This document shows, piece after piece, positions 7,402 to 15,421 of a stretch of DNA of 64,000 bases. The translations under genes were made by a program, and so were the position numbers. The notes beneath the pieces were generated by a model. That model was given only the letters and a program-made list of their open reading frames with translations, had not been told where the DNA came from and made no database searches. Location: the NCBI RefSeq assembly GCF_000337675.1, contig NZ_AOIB01000043.1, positions 53,742 through 117,741 on the forward strand. The letters are read 5' to 3'. Numbering within the stretch: position 1 is the stretch's first letter; the number at the start of each line of letters is the position of its first letter. This DNA comes from Natronococcus amylolyticus DSM 10524 (GTDB lineage: Archaea > Halobacteriota > Halobacteria > Halobacteriales > Natrialbaceae).

Positions 7402-8292
7402 CTACTCCGACACTCGAGGGCGAATGTCACCCGCGACCACGCGGAGATCGGGGTGGTTCGCGAACTCGCGATACTCCGCCGGAAGCGCCTCGAGGGAGTC
7501 CGCCGCCGCGAAGCGCTCGCGGATCGTCGCCCAGCGTTCGTGGCGAACGACGACGATGACGGGCACCGTCTCGAGGCCGAGCAGCTTCGCGATCGACAGC
7601 CGGTGTTTCCCGGCGCTGAACCGAATTATCTCGCCGTTCCGGCCGATTCCGACGCGCATCTCGTGGGGGAACTCGGTCTCCAGGATCGACTTCGTCGCGG
7701 CGTTTCCGGTCTCCATCCCGTCGTCCCCGTGCTCGAGCAGTTCGGTCTGGGAGACGTACCCCTCCTCGGCCATCGAGTCGTAGAGAGTGTCGAGGTCGGC
7801 ACACCGACGCTCGAGTTCATCGATCGTCGACGACCGCCAGTCCTCGAGGCCGTTCTCGACCTTGCAGGCGGCGTACCGGTACTTGACCGTCCGCTCCCAG
7901 GACTCGCCCTCGAGGAACCGGGCTTCGAGCGAGCGGTGGATCCGCGTCTCGGTCCACTCGGTTCGAAACCGATCCCAGCGGCCGCCGACGACCCCGACGA
8001 TCAGCTCGTCGTGTATCGGCGAGCGTTCGGTATCGCTGTCCTTCGTCGGGAAGTGTGCCTTTCCGAACCGCGACTGGTACCGAAGATCGGCGGGATCGAT
8101 CTCGACGGTCGCCGGGAGATCCGACGCCGTCGGCTCGCCGGCTGCGCTCCGGTGACGGATCGCCCACCAGTAGCCGAACGCGCTCTCGTATAGGTACTCG
8201 AGGGATCGGCCGAGCGCCCTGGAAACTCCCCCGAGCCGGTAGAAGGCCAGAAACTTCCGCCACGACGTGGCCAGTGCAGCGAGAAAGAGCAT
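7402..8292 (-). CDS. ParB/sulfiredoxin-fold-like protein, paralog 1
   Basis: About 296 residues from the ATG at 8292; a TTG start at 8370 would add 26. It shares ordered blocks with the next two genes: EIDPADLRY, GGRWDRF, LEARFLEGESW, LYDSMAEEGYVSQTEL, and a C-terminal VGIGRNGEI plus HRLSIAKLLGLETVPVIVVV. The last block resembles the nucleotide-binding core of ParB-N/sulfiredoxin-fold proteins (GxxHR, IAK, VPV). No DNA-binding HTH of true ParB is seen. A hydrophobic/amphipathic N-terminal stretch contains LAFYRLGG. Function is unknown; setting suggests surface-glycan work. It is divergent from paralog 2. Confidence 0.7.
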   Translation of the reverse strand: MLFLAALATSWRKFLAFYRLGGVSRALGRSLEYLYESAFGYWWAIRHRSAAGEPTASDLPATVEIDPADLRYQSRFGKAHFPTKDSDTERSPIHDELIVGVVGGRWDRFRTEWTETRIHRSLEARFLEGESWERTVKYRYAACKVENGLEDWRSSTIDELERRCADLDTLYDSMAEEGYVSQTELLEHGDDGMETGNAATKSILETEFPHEMRVGIGRNGEIIRFSAGKHRLSIAKLLGLETVPVIVVVRHERWATIRERFAAADSLEALPAEYREFANHPDLRVVAGDIRPRVSE

Positions 8293-8455
8293 CTGGTAGT
8301 CGGCCTCGGAACCGCCGAGGTTCCCGGCGACTCCCGTTTCCTGTACGTCGAGCGCGATCGATCCGGGCAAAAAACTTCGGCGAGGACGGCGTTCACGTTG
8401 GATCCGGTGATTTAACTGAAGGACTCACTTACTAATACGTGAGGAAATCGGTAGA

Positions 8456-9391
8456 GTGAGCCTCGTACACAGATCGGGTCGAATACTCCGCGAGGACGGC
8501 GTTCTATCCCTGCTGTGGCGTTCCGTACGGTTCGTCTGGACGACGACCGTCTGGCGGCAGGAACTCGTTCAGCGGCTCCCAGTGTGGGCACTCGAGTTCG
8601 CGTTCGATGTCCGCAGCCGGCTGCTGTTCAGCATGAGTGACGCGAACCCGGCCCGACCGATCATGATCGATCCCGACGAGATCGAGTACTACCACGGGAG
8701 CGACGACCCGTGGCGGCTTGGACGCGTTCTCGACGGCGACTGGGACGAGCCCGAGGGACGGTTCGAGGAGACGGCCGTCTACCGGTCGCTCGAGGCCCGG
8801 TTCCTCGAAGGCGTCGACTGGGCGGAGACGGAGCTCTACACCGAGTACCGCGACCGCCTCGAGGCCGGCGATCCGTACTGGCGATGTACGACGGAGGCGG
8901 AACTCGAGGCCTACTTCGAGCGGATCGACGACCTCTACGAGTCGATGGCCGAGGAGGGGTACCGCTCACAGCGGGAGCTGCTGGCCGACGACGACGCCGA
9001 CCCCCGCGGGGAGAACACCGACGCGGTCCACCCGGTCGTCCAGGAGATCGGCGTCAACGTCTACCGCGACGGCGAACTGGTCAAAAAGGGTGCGGGCTTC
9101 CACCGACTCGCGATCGCGAAGCTGCTCGACCTCGAGGAGATCCCGGTGACGGTGCGGGTCAGACACGCCGACTGGCAGGCGGTCAGAGACGAGATCCGCG
9201 CGGCCTCGTCACCCGAGGAGTTGGGCGACCGGGCGAGAGCCCACCTCGAGCATCCGGATCTCCAGGACGTCGTCCCCGAACACTGGCGGGCGTCGACGAT
9301 CGAACCGACGGATCGTCCGGATCGTCCGGATCGCGAGGCGCCGCGGACGGACGATTCTGAGGACGACGACGTCCCGGTACCCCGCCGGTAG
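8456..9391 (+). CDS. ParB/sulfiredoxin-fold-like protein, paralog 2
   Basis: This 311-residue GTG-start protein aligns along its length with its neighbours: MIDPDEIEYY, LEARFLEGVDW, DLYESMAEEGYRSQREL, VYRDGEL, then FHRLAIAKLLDLEEIPVTV and VRHADW. A disordered tail after about residue 280 carries DRPDRPDR and an acidic run. The N-terminal 60 residues are amphipathic (LLWRSVRFVWTTTVW) and may touch the membrane. It is followed 54 bases later by paralog 3, so they probably form one transcript. No specific function is known to me. Confidence 0.7.
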   Translation: MSLVHRSGRILREDGVLSLLWRSVRFVWTTTVWRQELVQRLPVWALEFAFDVRSRLLFSMSDANPARPIMIDPDEIEYYHGSDDPWRLGRVLDGDWDEPEGRFEETAVYRSLEARFLEGVDWAETELYTEYRDRLEAGDPYWRCTTEAELEAYFERIDDLYESMAEEGYRSQRELLADDDADPRGENTDAVHPVVQEIGVNVYRDGELVKKGAGFHRLAIAKLLDLEEIPVTVRVRHADWQAVRDEIRAASSPEELGDRARAHLEHPDLQDVVPEHWRASTIEPTDRPDRPDREAPRTDDSEDDDVPVPRR

Positions 9392-9445
9392 CCGACACGC
9401 ACCGAGCCAGCACGGTTAACTACCGCTGTCCGGAATCTCTCGGAC

Positions 9446-10162
9446 GTGTCCCATCTCCTCGCGCGGGTGAAAGAGATCTGGCGGCGAGACGGCGCTCTCG
9501 CGGTCGCCGACGAGACGGTCGCCCACCTCCGGTGGCGTCTCGAGCGCTCCGCGGCGTACGGAGCCGTCAAAACCCGCGAACTCGAGCTTCGGAACCGATA
9601 CGTCGACGCCGATCCACTCGAGCTGACCTGGGTCGATCCCGCCGAGATAGAGTACGTCGTCGGCGAACTCGTCCCCGACGAGACCGACGACTCGCACTTC
9701 GAACGGCCGAACGTCCCGGCCCAGGGGCGGGACGGGATCGGTGCCGTCCGCGGGGGCGAGTGGGACCGACCGACGGTTCCGTTCACCGACCTCTCGGAGT
9801 ACCGGCTCTTCGAGGAGCGCTTTCTCGAGGGCGTCCCCTGGACCGAGACCGAGTTCGTCGACCGTCACCGCCGGTCTGCGGACTCAAACTGGTGCGAACG
9901 GAAGCTGGTGCACAAGCTCGAGCGCTTCGACGACCTCTACGAGACGATCGCGACGGCGGGGTACTCGAGCCAGCGCGAACTCGGCGGCCACCCGCTGAAC
10001 GAGATCATCGTCTACCTTGGCCGGAACGGCGAACTCCGGTGGCACGAGAACGGCCGCCACCGGCTCGCGATCGCGAAGCTGCTCGACCTCGAGTCGGTAC
10101 CCGTACTGATCACGGTTCGCCACCGAAAGCTGCTCTTTCCGGGCGAACAACCCCCTCGTTAA
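9446..10162 (+). CDS. ParB/sulfiredoxin-fold-like protein, paralog 3
   Basis: The 238-residue GTG-start protein is the shortest of the trio. It keeps WVDPAEIEY, RGGEWDRP, EERFLEGVPWTET, DLYETIATAGYSSQREL, YLGRNGEL and RHRLAIAKLLDLESVPVLITVRH, and ends soon after that block. The C-terminal DxP tail of paralog 2 is missing. Its stop codon overlaps the stop of the convergent glycosyltransferase gene by three bases. The conserved HRLxIAK segment probably forms a ligand pocket in the ParB/Srx-like fold; this is inference from motif shape. Confidence 0.7.
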   Translation: MSHLLARVKEIWRRDGALAVADETVAHLRWRLERSAAYGAVKTRELELRNRYVDADPLELTWVDPAEIEYVVGELVPDETDDSHFERPNVPAQGRDGIGAVRGGEWDRPTVPFTDLSEYRLFEERFLEGVPWTETEFVDRHRRSADSNWCERKLVHKLERFDDLYETIATAGYSSQRELGGHPLNEIIVYLGRNGELRWHENGRHRLAIAKLLDLESVPVLITVRHRKLLFPGEQPPR

Positions 10163-11094
10163 CTCCCGGAGCGGTAGCTCTCGAGTCGGCTCGCGAACAC
10201 CGCGAGCCGGCTCTTCACCTCGAGCACGCCCAGTAACGCCCTGCAGCCGACGCTGGCCGCCCAGTAGTAGAGGGTATATCGCACGTTTCCGGGATCGATC
10301 GCCAGCGCGTGCCTGAGATAGGCGGCCGCCGACTCCCGTCGTCCGCTCTCGGCGTAGATGATTGCGACGTTCGCCGCGAGCTCGGCCCGCCGTCGTCGGC
10401 CGACGTGTTCGCCATGTCGCTCGAGGACTCGTCTGTATCCCTCGAGCTTGCGCTCGGGATCCGTTCCGATCCGCTCGCCGTCGGTGTGGCGGTCCAGGAG
10501 TAGCTCGGGGATGCCCCTGATCTCGGCGCCCTCGTCGGCCGCCAGCAGGCGCAGGTAGAACTCGTAGTCCTGGACGGCGGGCAGCTCCTCGTCGAGGGGG
10601 CCGACGTCGTCGAACGCCGACGCGCGAAACGTCGTCGCCGAGAAGCTTCCGACCGGGTTGCCCCGCCCGAGGTCCTCGAGTGTGACCCGTTCCTGTGCGC
10701 GGATAACGTCGTAGACCGCGCCGTCCCGGTGTTTCCGATAGGAGGTGTAGACGCCGCGGACTTGCTCGGGAGCCTCCTGAAAGGTCTCGAGAACGCGGGC
10801 GACGTGGGTCGACGCCAGTTCGTCGTCGGAGTCGAGAAAGGAGACGAACTCGCCGGTCGCCCGTTCGATCCCGCGGTTCCGTGCCGCGTTCGCCCCGCCG
10901 TTCGATCCGGTCTCGAGGACCTCCAGCCGATCGTCGTCGCACGAATCGAGGACCGCGTCGGTCCCGTCGGTCGAGCCGTCGTCGACGACGATCACCTCGA
11001 GGTCGTCGGCCGTCTGTGCGAGCGCGCTGTCGATCGCCCGACCGACGACCGACGCGCGGTTGTACGTCGGGATCACGATGCTGACCGCGGGCAT
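10159..11094 (-). CDS. GT2 family glycosyltransferase
   Basis: The 311-residue protein begins VSIVIPTYNRASVVGRAID and carries the GT-A nucleotide-sugar motifs VIVVDDGSTDGT and SFLDSDDELA (DxD), with VQDYEFYLRLL as the acceptor-side acid motif. The last 75 residues are helical and TPR-like (AELAANVAIIYAESGRRESAAAYLRHALAIDP), without clear membrane spans. It probably transfers one sugar during S-layer glycan assembly. The start at 11094 is where the GT2 homology begins; the reading frame stays open far upstream, but that extension is an arginine-rich shadow. Confidence 0.85.
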   Translation of the reverse strand: MPAVSIVIPTYNRASVVGRAIDSALAQTADDLEVIVVDDGSTDGTDAVLDSCDDDRLEVLETGSNGGANAARNRGIERATGEFVSFLDSDDELASTHVARVLETFQEAPEQVRGVYTSYRKHRDGAVYDVIRAQERVTLEDLGRGNPVGSFSATTFRASAFDDVGPLDEELPAVQDYEFYLRLLAADEGAEIRGIPELLLDRHTDGERIGTDPERKLEGYRRVLERHGEHVGRRRRAELAANVAIIYAESGRRESAAAYLRHALAIDPGNVRYTLYYWAASVGCRALLGVLEVKSRLAVFASRLESYRSGS

Positions 11095-11166
11095 TTCGTT
11101 GTCCGTCCTCTCGCCGCCGAAATCAAAGTCCTTTTGCTCGAGAGACCGTACCGCTAAACGAATCCG

Positions 11167-12060
11167 ATGACGACCGTTTCGATCATCACGCCCGTCTACA
11201 ACGACTTCCCGGGACTCCGCGAGACGGTCGACTCGCTTGCGGCTCTCTCGACGGAGATTGACTGGGAGCACGTCGTCGTCGACAACGGTTCGACCGACGG
11301 CACCCGTGAGCGCGCCGAGCGCTACGTCGCGGATCAGCTCGGGGGCACCGTCCTGCTCGAAGACGAGATCCAGTCCTCCTACGCGGCCCGCAACGCAGGC
11401 GTTCGACACAGCGGCGGCGACGTTCTCGCGTTCGTCGACGCCGATATGACCGTTCCCGAGGGGTGGCTCGAAGACGCCCTCGACGCCTTCCGGGCCGCGG
11501 ACGCCGACTACATGGGTTGTAACGTCGAACTCGAGGTTCCCGACGGCCCCTCGCTCGCCGCCCGCTACGACCACCACTCCGGCTTTCCGGTCGGCCACTA
11601 CCTCGAGCACCAGCGCTTCGCGCCGACGTGCTGTCTGTTTGTCCGTCGCGAGGTCTTCGCCGACGTCGGCCTCTTCGATCACCGGCTCACCTCGGGCGGC
11701 GACAAGGAGTTCGGCAACCGGGTCGACGAGGCGGGGTACGACCTCCACTTCGCCGACGACGTCACCATGCACCATCCCGTCCGGGATTCGATTCGTGCGC
11801 TCGTCCGGAAGGATCTCCGCGTCGGCCGGGGGCTCTGCCAGCTCCAGCGCTACCACCCGGATCGGTACGGGACGCCCGGAATCCCGCCCCGTCCCTCGGG
11901 CGTCAAACAGCCCGACCCCGGCCTCGAGCGGCGGGAACGGCTGGCCTTCGGCGCGCTCGAGACTGCGCTGACGGGCGTTCGCGGGATCGGCTACTACCGC
12001 GAGTACCTCGCCAGGAAACGAGGACGCGAGCTGGGCGGGATCCCCTCGCTCGCCGAGTAG
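11167..12060 (+). CDS. GT2 family glycosyltransferase
   Basis: The 297-residue protein opens VSIITPVYNDFPGLRETVDSL, followed by VVVDNGSTDGTRE and the DxD region LAFVDADMTVPEGW. GGDKEFGNRV, a D/E pair typical of GT2 acceptor catalysis, lies about 180 residues in. The C-terminus (ALETALTGVRGIGYYREYLARKRGRELGG) is basic and helical, with no convincing transmembrane span. Divergent from the previous glycosyltransferase with 72 bases between starts, and convergent with the MFS gene. Likely another step of glycan elongation; donor unknown. Confidence 0.85.
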   Translation: MTTVSIITPVYNDFPGLRETVDSLAALSTEIDWEHVVVDNGSTDGTRERAERYVADQLGGTVLLEDEIQSSYAARNAGVRHSGGDVLAFVDADMTVPEGWLEDALDAFRAADADYMGCNVELEVPDGPSLAARYDHHSGFPVGHYLEHQRFAPTCCLFVRREVFADVGLFDHRLTSGGDKEFGNRVDEAGYDLHFADDVTMHHPVRDSIRALVRKDLRVGRGLCQLQRYHPDRYGTPGIPPRPSGVKQPDPGLERRERLAFGALETALTGVRGIGYYREYLARKRGRELGGIPSLAE

Positions 12061-12065
12061 CGTCT

Positions 12066-13223
12066 CTATCCCGGCAGTCGGCCCGTTCGTTCGACGAGGA
12101 CGAGGACGACGACCATCGCGCCGAGGACGACCGCGGCGCTCGCGAACACGGTGTCGTAGGCGTACCCTCGCTCGACGAGCGAGCCGACGGCCGACGAGCC
12201 GAGCGCCTGCATCAGCATCCACGTGGAGCTGAACACGGCGTAGGCACTGCCTCGCGTCGAGTCCGGCAGCGTGTCGAGAAGGTAGGTGTCGATCGCGGGA
12301 AAGAGAGCGTGGATGATGAAGCCGACCACCGTCGAGAGGACGATCAGTCCGATCAGCCCCTCCACCTGCGTCAACACGAGGAGGCTCGTCGCGAACGCGC
12401 CGACGATTCCGAGCAGGTACGGGACATGGGGGAACCTGTCGGCCAGATCGCCTCCGAAGAAGAAGGCGGGGACGCCGGCGGCGAAGATGATCGTCAACAT
12501 CATCCCCGCCGCCCAGTCCGAGAGCCCCTTCGACTGCATGTACAGCTCGTAGAAGTTGAACAGTCCCTGCCAGACGAACGACGCCGCGCCGACGATCGCC
12601 AGCGCGGTCACGATCAGCTTCCACTCCGAGAGCGCGCCGGCGACGAAGTCGCGGTCGGCGTCCCCCGCAGTCGGTAACTCGGCGTCTCTCGCCGCGACCC
12701 ACGTGTAGGCCGTCGTCAGTGCTGCGCCGACGGCGATCGCCCACAGCGAGAGTCGCCAGTCGACGAGCAGCGTGAGCGCGACGAACGGCGCGGCGATCAC
12801 CGCGGCGATCTGGCTGGCGGCGCCGTGGATGCCGATGATCCGACCGATGCGTGTCGGATACAGTTCGCTCAACAGCGGGTTCGCCGAGACGAAGTAGATC
12901 CCGGAGGCGATCCCCATGAGGAAGGCGCCAACCATGAGGTGTTCGACCGTCGTCGCGGTCGCGGCGAGCGCCGAGGAGCCCGCGAGGACGAGCCCCGACA
13001 CGAGGACGACGTGGTGGCGGGGGACCTTCGTGAGGATCCACCCGGTCGGCAACCGCGGCGAGGCGCTGCCGACCCAGGCGAGGGTCACGATGAGGCCGGC
13101 GGTCGCCTCGCCGATCCCGAACTCGGCGATAAAGACGTCCAGCAGCGGCGCGAAGACGATCCTGGCGAGATTTACCAGAAAGACGAGTCCGCAGAGAGAG
13201 GCGAACAGTCGGGCGCGAGTCAC
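12066..13223 (-). CDS. MFS transporter
   Basis: The 385-residue, about 12-span integral membrane protein has the major facilitator pattern: N-terminal half FLVNLARIVFAPLLDVFIAEFG, the loop-2/3 region PRLPTGWILTKVPRH, and a short acidic central loop around ELPTAGDADRDF. Substrate is not predictable. Its position between glycosyltransferases could mean a glycan-related or simple metabolite carrier, but nothing in the sequence links it to lipid-linked oligosaccharide flipping. Confidence 0.85.
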   Translation of the reverse strand: MTRARLFASLCGLVFLVNLARIVFAPLLDVFIAEFGIGEATAGLIVTLAWVGSASPRLPTGWILTKVPRHHVVLVSGLVLAGSSALAATATTVEHLMVGAFLMGIASGIYFVSANPLLSELYPTRIGRIIGIHGAASQIAAVIAAPFVALTLLVDWRLSLWAIAVGAALTTAYTWVAARDAELPTAGDADRDFVAGALSEWKLIVTALAIVGAASFVWQGLFNFYELYMQSKGLSDWAAGMMLTIIFAAGVPAFFFGGDLADRFPHVPYLLGIVGAFATSLLVLTQVEGLIGLIVLSTVVGFIIHALFPAIDTYLLDTLPDSTRGSAYAVFSSTWMLMQALGSSAVGSLVERGYAYDTVFASAAVVLGAMVVVLVLVERTGRLPG

Positions 13224-13375
13224 GGTCGGTGTTTCTAACGGGTCGTCTCAAGCGTTCCGAAGTCGGCGCGAGATCGGCTGAGGGGGTGAAGACTCGAGGA
13301 GCCTCCGAAGGCGCTCGAGCGGACACGACGAAAACGACCCGAGGCGTTTTGCTCGACGAACCCCTATCCAGGTCG

Positions 13376-13681
13376 ATGCCGACGACGTGTGCGCTCTGTC
13401 GACGAGTCGTCCCCGACGAGCGGATCGACGATCCTCAGGTCGTCCAGGAACACCACCTCCGCCCCGAGGAACGGGCCACGAGCCCGACGGTGATGCTCTG
13501 CCGGCCCTGTCACAAACAGATTCACGCCCTGTTCACGAACGAGGAGCTCCGCGAGTCGTACGATACGATCGAGGCCCTGCGATCCGCGGACCGCCTGCAG
13601 GGGTACGTCGACTGGATCAGGGGGACGAACAAATTCGAGATCCAGGTCAGAACGAGCGGTCGGGTGCGCGACGGCAGATGA
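13376..13681 (+). CDS. Small HNH-type zinc-binding protein
   Basis: The 101-residue protein begins PTTCALCRRVVP, then VVQEHHLRPEE, then VMLCRPCHKQIHALFTNEEL. The paired CxxC motifs around EHH and a later CHKQIH match the HNH endonuclease zinc finger. Such small proteins may nick DNA or act as nucleic-acid binders. The ATG at 13376 was chosen because the Cys motif starts three residues later. No restriction or phage genes lie nearby, so its role is unclear. Confidence 0.75.
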   Translation: MPTTCALCRRVVPDERIDDPQVVQEHHLRPEERATSPTVMLCRPCHKQIHALFTNEELRESYDTIEALRSADRLQGYVDWIRGTNKFEIQVRTSGRVRDGR

Positions 13682-13726
13682 CGGCAGACGACGGCGACAG
13701 CGGCGAGCGGTCTCTCTCCTGTGAGG

Positions 13727-14206
13727 TCAGGTCGCGAACTCGCACGCGTGATCGGGATCCCCGTCGTCGCAAGATCCCTCGAGGCGGATCCAGGTCGACG
13801 AATCGTACGTTGCGTCGACGAGGACGCAGTCGTCGTCCAGCTCACTCGCTTCGACCAGCTCCGGAACGGACTCCATCTCCCAGTCGCCGCCGTCCACCCG
13901 GACGCGTACCGCGTAGTTGCCTCGCGAACTCCCCCATTCACAGTCCACGAGCGCCCCGTAGTTGCGCTGACCGCCGCCGTCGAGTTCGCGCGCGGCCCGG
14001 ATCTCGTGCGTGGAGGCGTGGACGACGTCCCCGTCCCGCAACACCTCGGCGTCGAACCGGTGTGATGACTCCGTATCCGCGCTGTGTAGCGAGACCCCGC
14101 CGAGCCGAACCGGGTCGGGATCGTTCCACTCGGCCAACGACGAACAGCCCGCACCGAGCGCGACGACGGCGACACCACCGGAACCAAGGAACGTACGACG
14201 ATCCAT
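13727..14206 (-). CDS. Tat-exported lipoprotein of unknown function
   Basis: The 159-residue protein starts MDRRTFLGSGG, with a twin arginine, a hydrophobic stretch and a lipobox ending AGC at residue 21, so export by Tat and lipid anchoring outside the membrane are expected. The mature part is beta-rich and acidic, with a Cys pair near the C-terminus (GSCDDGDPDHACEF) and a single Cys in DCEWGSS. Start at 14206 because the signal peptide begins there. No known domain recognised. Confidence 0.75.
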   Translation of the reverse strand: MDRRTFLGSGGVAVVALGAGCSSLAEWNDPDPVRLGGVSLHSADTESSHRFDAEVLRDGDVVHASTHEIRAARELDGGGQRNYGALVDCEWGSSRGNYAVRVRVDGGDWEMESVPELVEASELDDDCVLVDATYDSSTWIRLEGSCDDGDPDHACEFAT

Positions 14207-14316
14207 CGGGCGTCGTTTCCCGTTTTCCCGCAAGTGCTTTCGGGTGTTTCTCGGTCCGTTCGACCGCGGATTCCCGTGGCTTCGCACTTCTCTCGATCGA
14301 CGTGGCTCGAGCCCGC

Positions 14317-15276
14317 TCAGGCGGCCGACGCGTCCTCGAGCTCCTCCCGAACGAGCGCGTCGTCGGACTGCACAAGTCCGTACAGGTAGCCGAAACCGAC
14401 CGCTGCGGTGAACACGAAGATTGCGACCAGCTGTTTAACCTTCGAGCTCGAGGGTTCACGTCCAAGGTCCCGGAGCCGTGAGGGAACGAACTCGAGCATG
14501 AGCCGTCGGAGATACTCGTTCTTGTCGCCCGCGGCTTCGGGCAACAGGAGGTCCATGATCCGCTTGGAGTACCCTTGCCAGAACGAGCGAAAGACGAGCC
14601 ACCGGAACTCGCCGCGGTAGTCGAACAGTTTGTGGTTCACGACGGCGTCCGTGTTGTAGATCACACCCTTGCCGTACCGGTTCGCCATCCGGATACAGAC
14701 CGGGGCCTCGTGGGCCTGGATGTGGCGGTCGCCCTTCCGCCCCGTGTTCTCGTCGTAGCCGCCGACATCGAGGAAGACGTCGCGACGAAAGGAGATGTTC
14801 GAGCCGTAGGTGTTGCGCAGCTCTTCCATATGCTCGCCCATCCCGCGCTCGTCGCAGCCGACGAGCCAGTAGAACTCTTCGGGGAAGAAGTCAGGCTTCT
14901 CGGTGACCCAGTCGGGTTTCGCGTGCCCTCCGACCGCGATCGCGTCGGTCTCCTCGTAGACTCGGGCGAGCTCCGCGATCCAGTCGGGTTCGGCAACTGC
15001 GTCGTCGTCGATAAAGGCGACGACCTCGCCGCTTGCGATCTCGGCCCCTCGAGTGCGACTGTAGGAGATCCCCCGATTCTCGTCGTTGCAGCGGAGGACG
15101 ATCTCCTCGCGGTCCCCGTACTCCTCGCGGACGCGCTCGTAGACGGCCTCGTTGCCGTCGACGACGATCACGACCTCGAGGTCGTCGTACGTCTGTGCGA
15201 GCACGCTGTCGACACACTCCGAGAAGACGTCGTAGCGCTCTATCGCGTACGTACAGACGACGGCGGAGACCTTCAT
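14317..15276 (-). CDS. aglG: Glycosyltransferase, AglG-like
   Basis: The 319-residue GT2 protein begins MKVSAVVCTYAIERYDVFSE, followed by VVIVVDGNEAVYE, AFIDDDAVAEPDW and HAKPDWVTEKPDFFPEEF, a pattern I associate with Haloferax AglG, the glucuronosyltransferase acting on glucosyl-dolichyl phosphate. A C-terminal membrane segment (LVAIFVFTAAVGFGYLYGLV) anchors it. The start at 15276 has a TATA-like AAGTTTATTC about 30 bases upstream. It is divergent from aglB. Donor specificity is inferred, not shown. Confidence 0.75.
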   Translation of the reverse strand: MKVSAVVCTYAIERYDVFSECVDSVLAQTYDDLEVVIVVDGNEAVYERVREEYGDREEIVLRCNDENRGISYSRTRGAEIASGEVVAFIDDDAVAEPDWIAELARVYEETDAIAVGGHAKPDWVTEKPDFFPEEFYWLVGCDERGMGEHMEELRNTYGSNISFRRDVFLDVGGYDENTGRKGDRHIQAHEAPVCIRMANRYGKGVIYNTDAVVNHKLFDYRGEFRWLVFRSFWQGYSKRIMDLLLPEAAGDKNEYLRRLMLEFVPSRLRDLGREPSSSKVKQLVAIFVFTAAVGFGYLYGLVQSDDALVREELEDASAA

Positions 15277-15421
15277 CGGGAGACCCGTTTCGATGAGGGG
15301 AGAATAAACTTTGTCGTCGGTCTCGGATCCCGACCGAGTAGAACTATCCACTGACTATGAAAGTAAAATAATCTGGGTGGTATGAGAAAGCTTATTCGTG
15401 GCTTCCCTCTCGTGAAACCTA

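Noticed and set aside
8293..8370. TTG start extending ParB-like paralog 1 by 26 residues
   Set aside because: The ATG at 8292 aligns better with the N-termini of the other paralogs; no promoter signal supports the TTG.
11095..13326. Open frame on the minus strand extending the glycosyltransferase gene to 1055 codons
   Set aside because: The extension is Arg/Pro-rich and overlaps a sound glycosyltransferase gene on the other strand and the MFS gene in another frame; the GT2 domain begins at 11094.
13376..13681. HNH protein as part of a restriction or homing system
   Set aside because: No methylase, intron or intein signs nearby.
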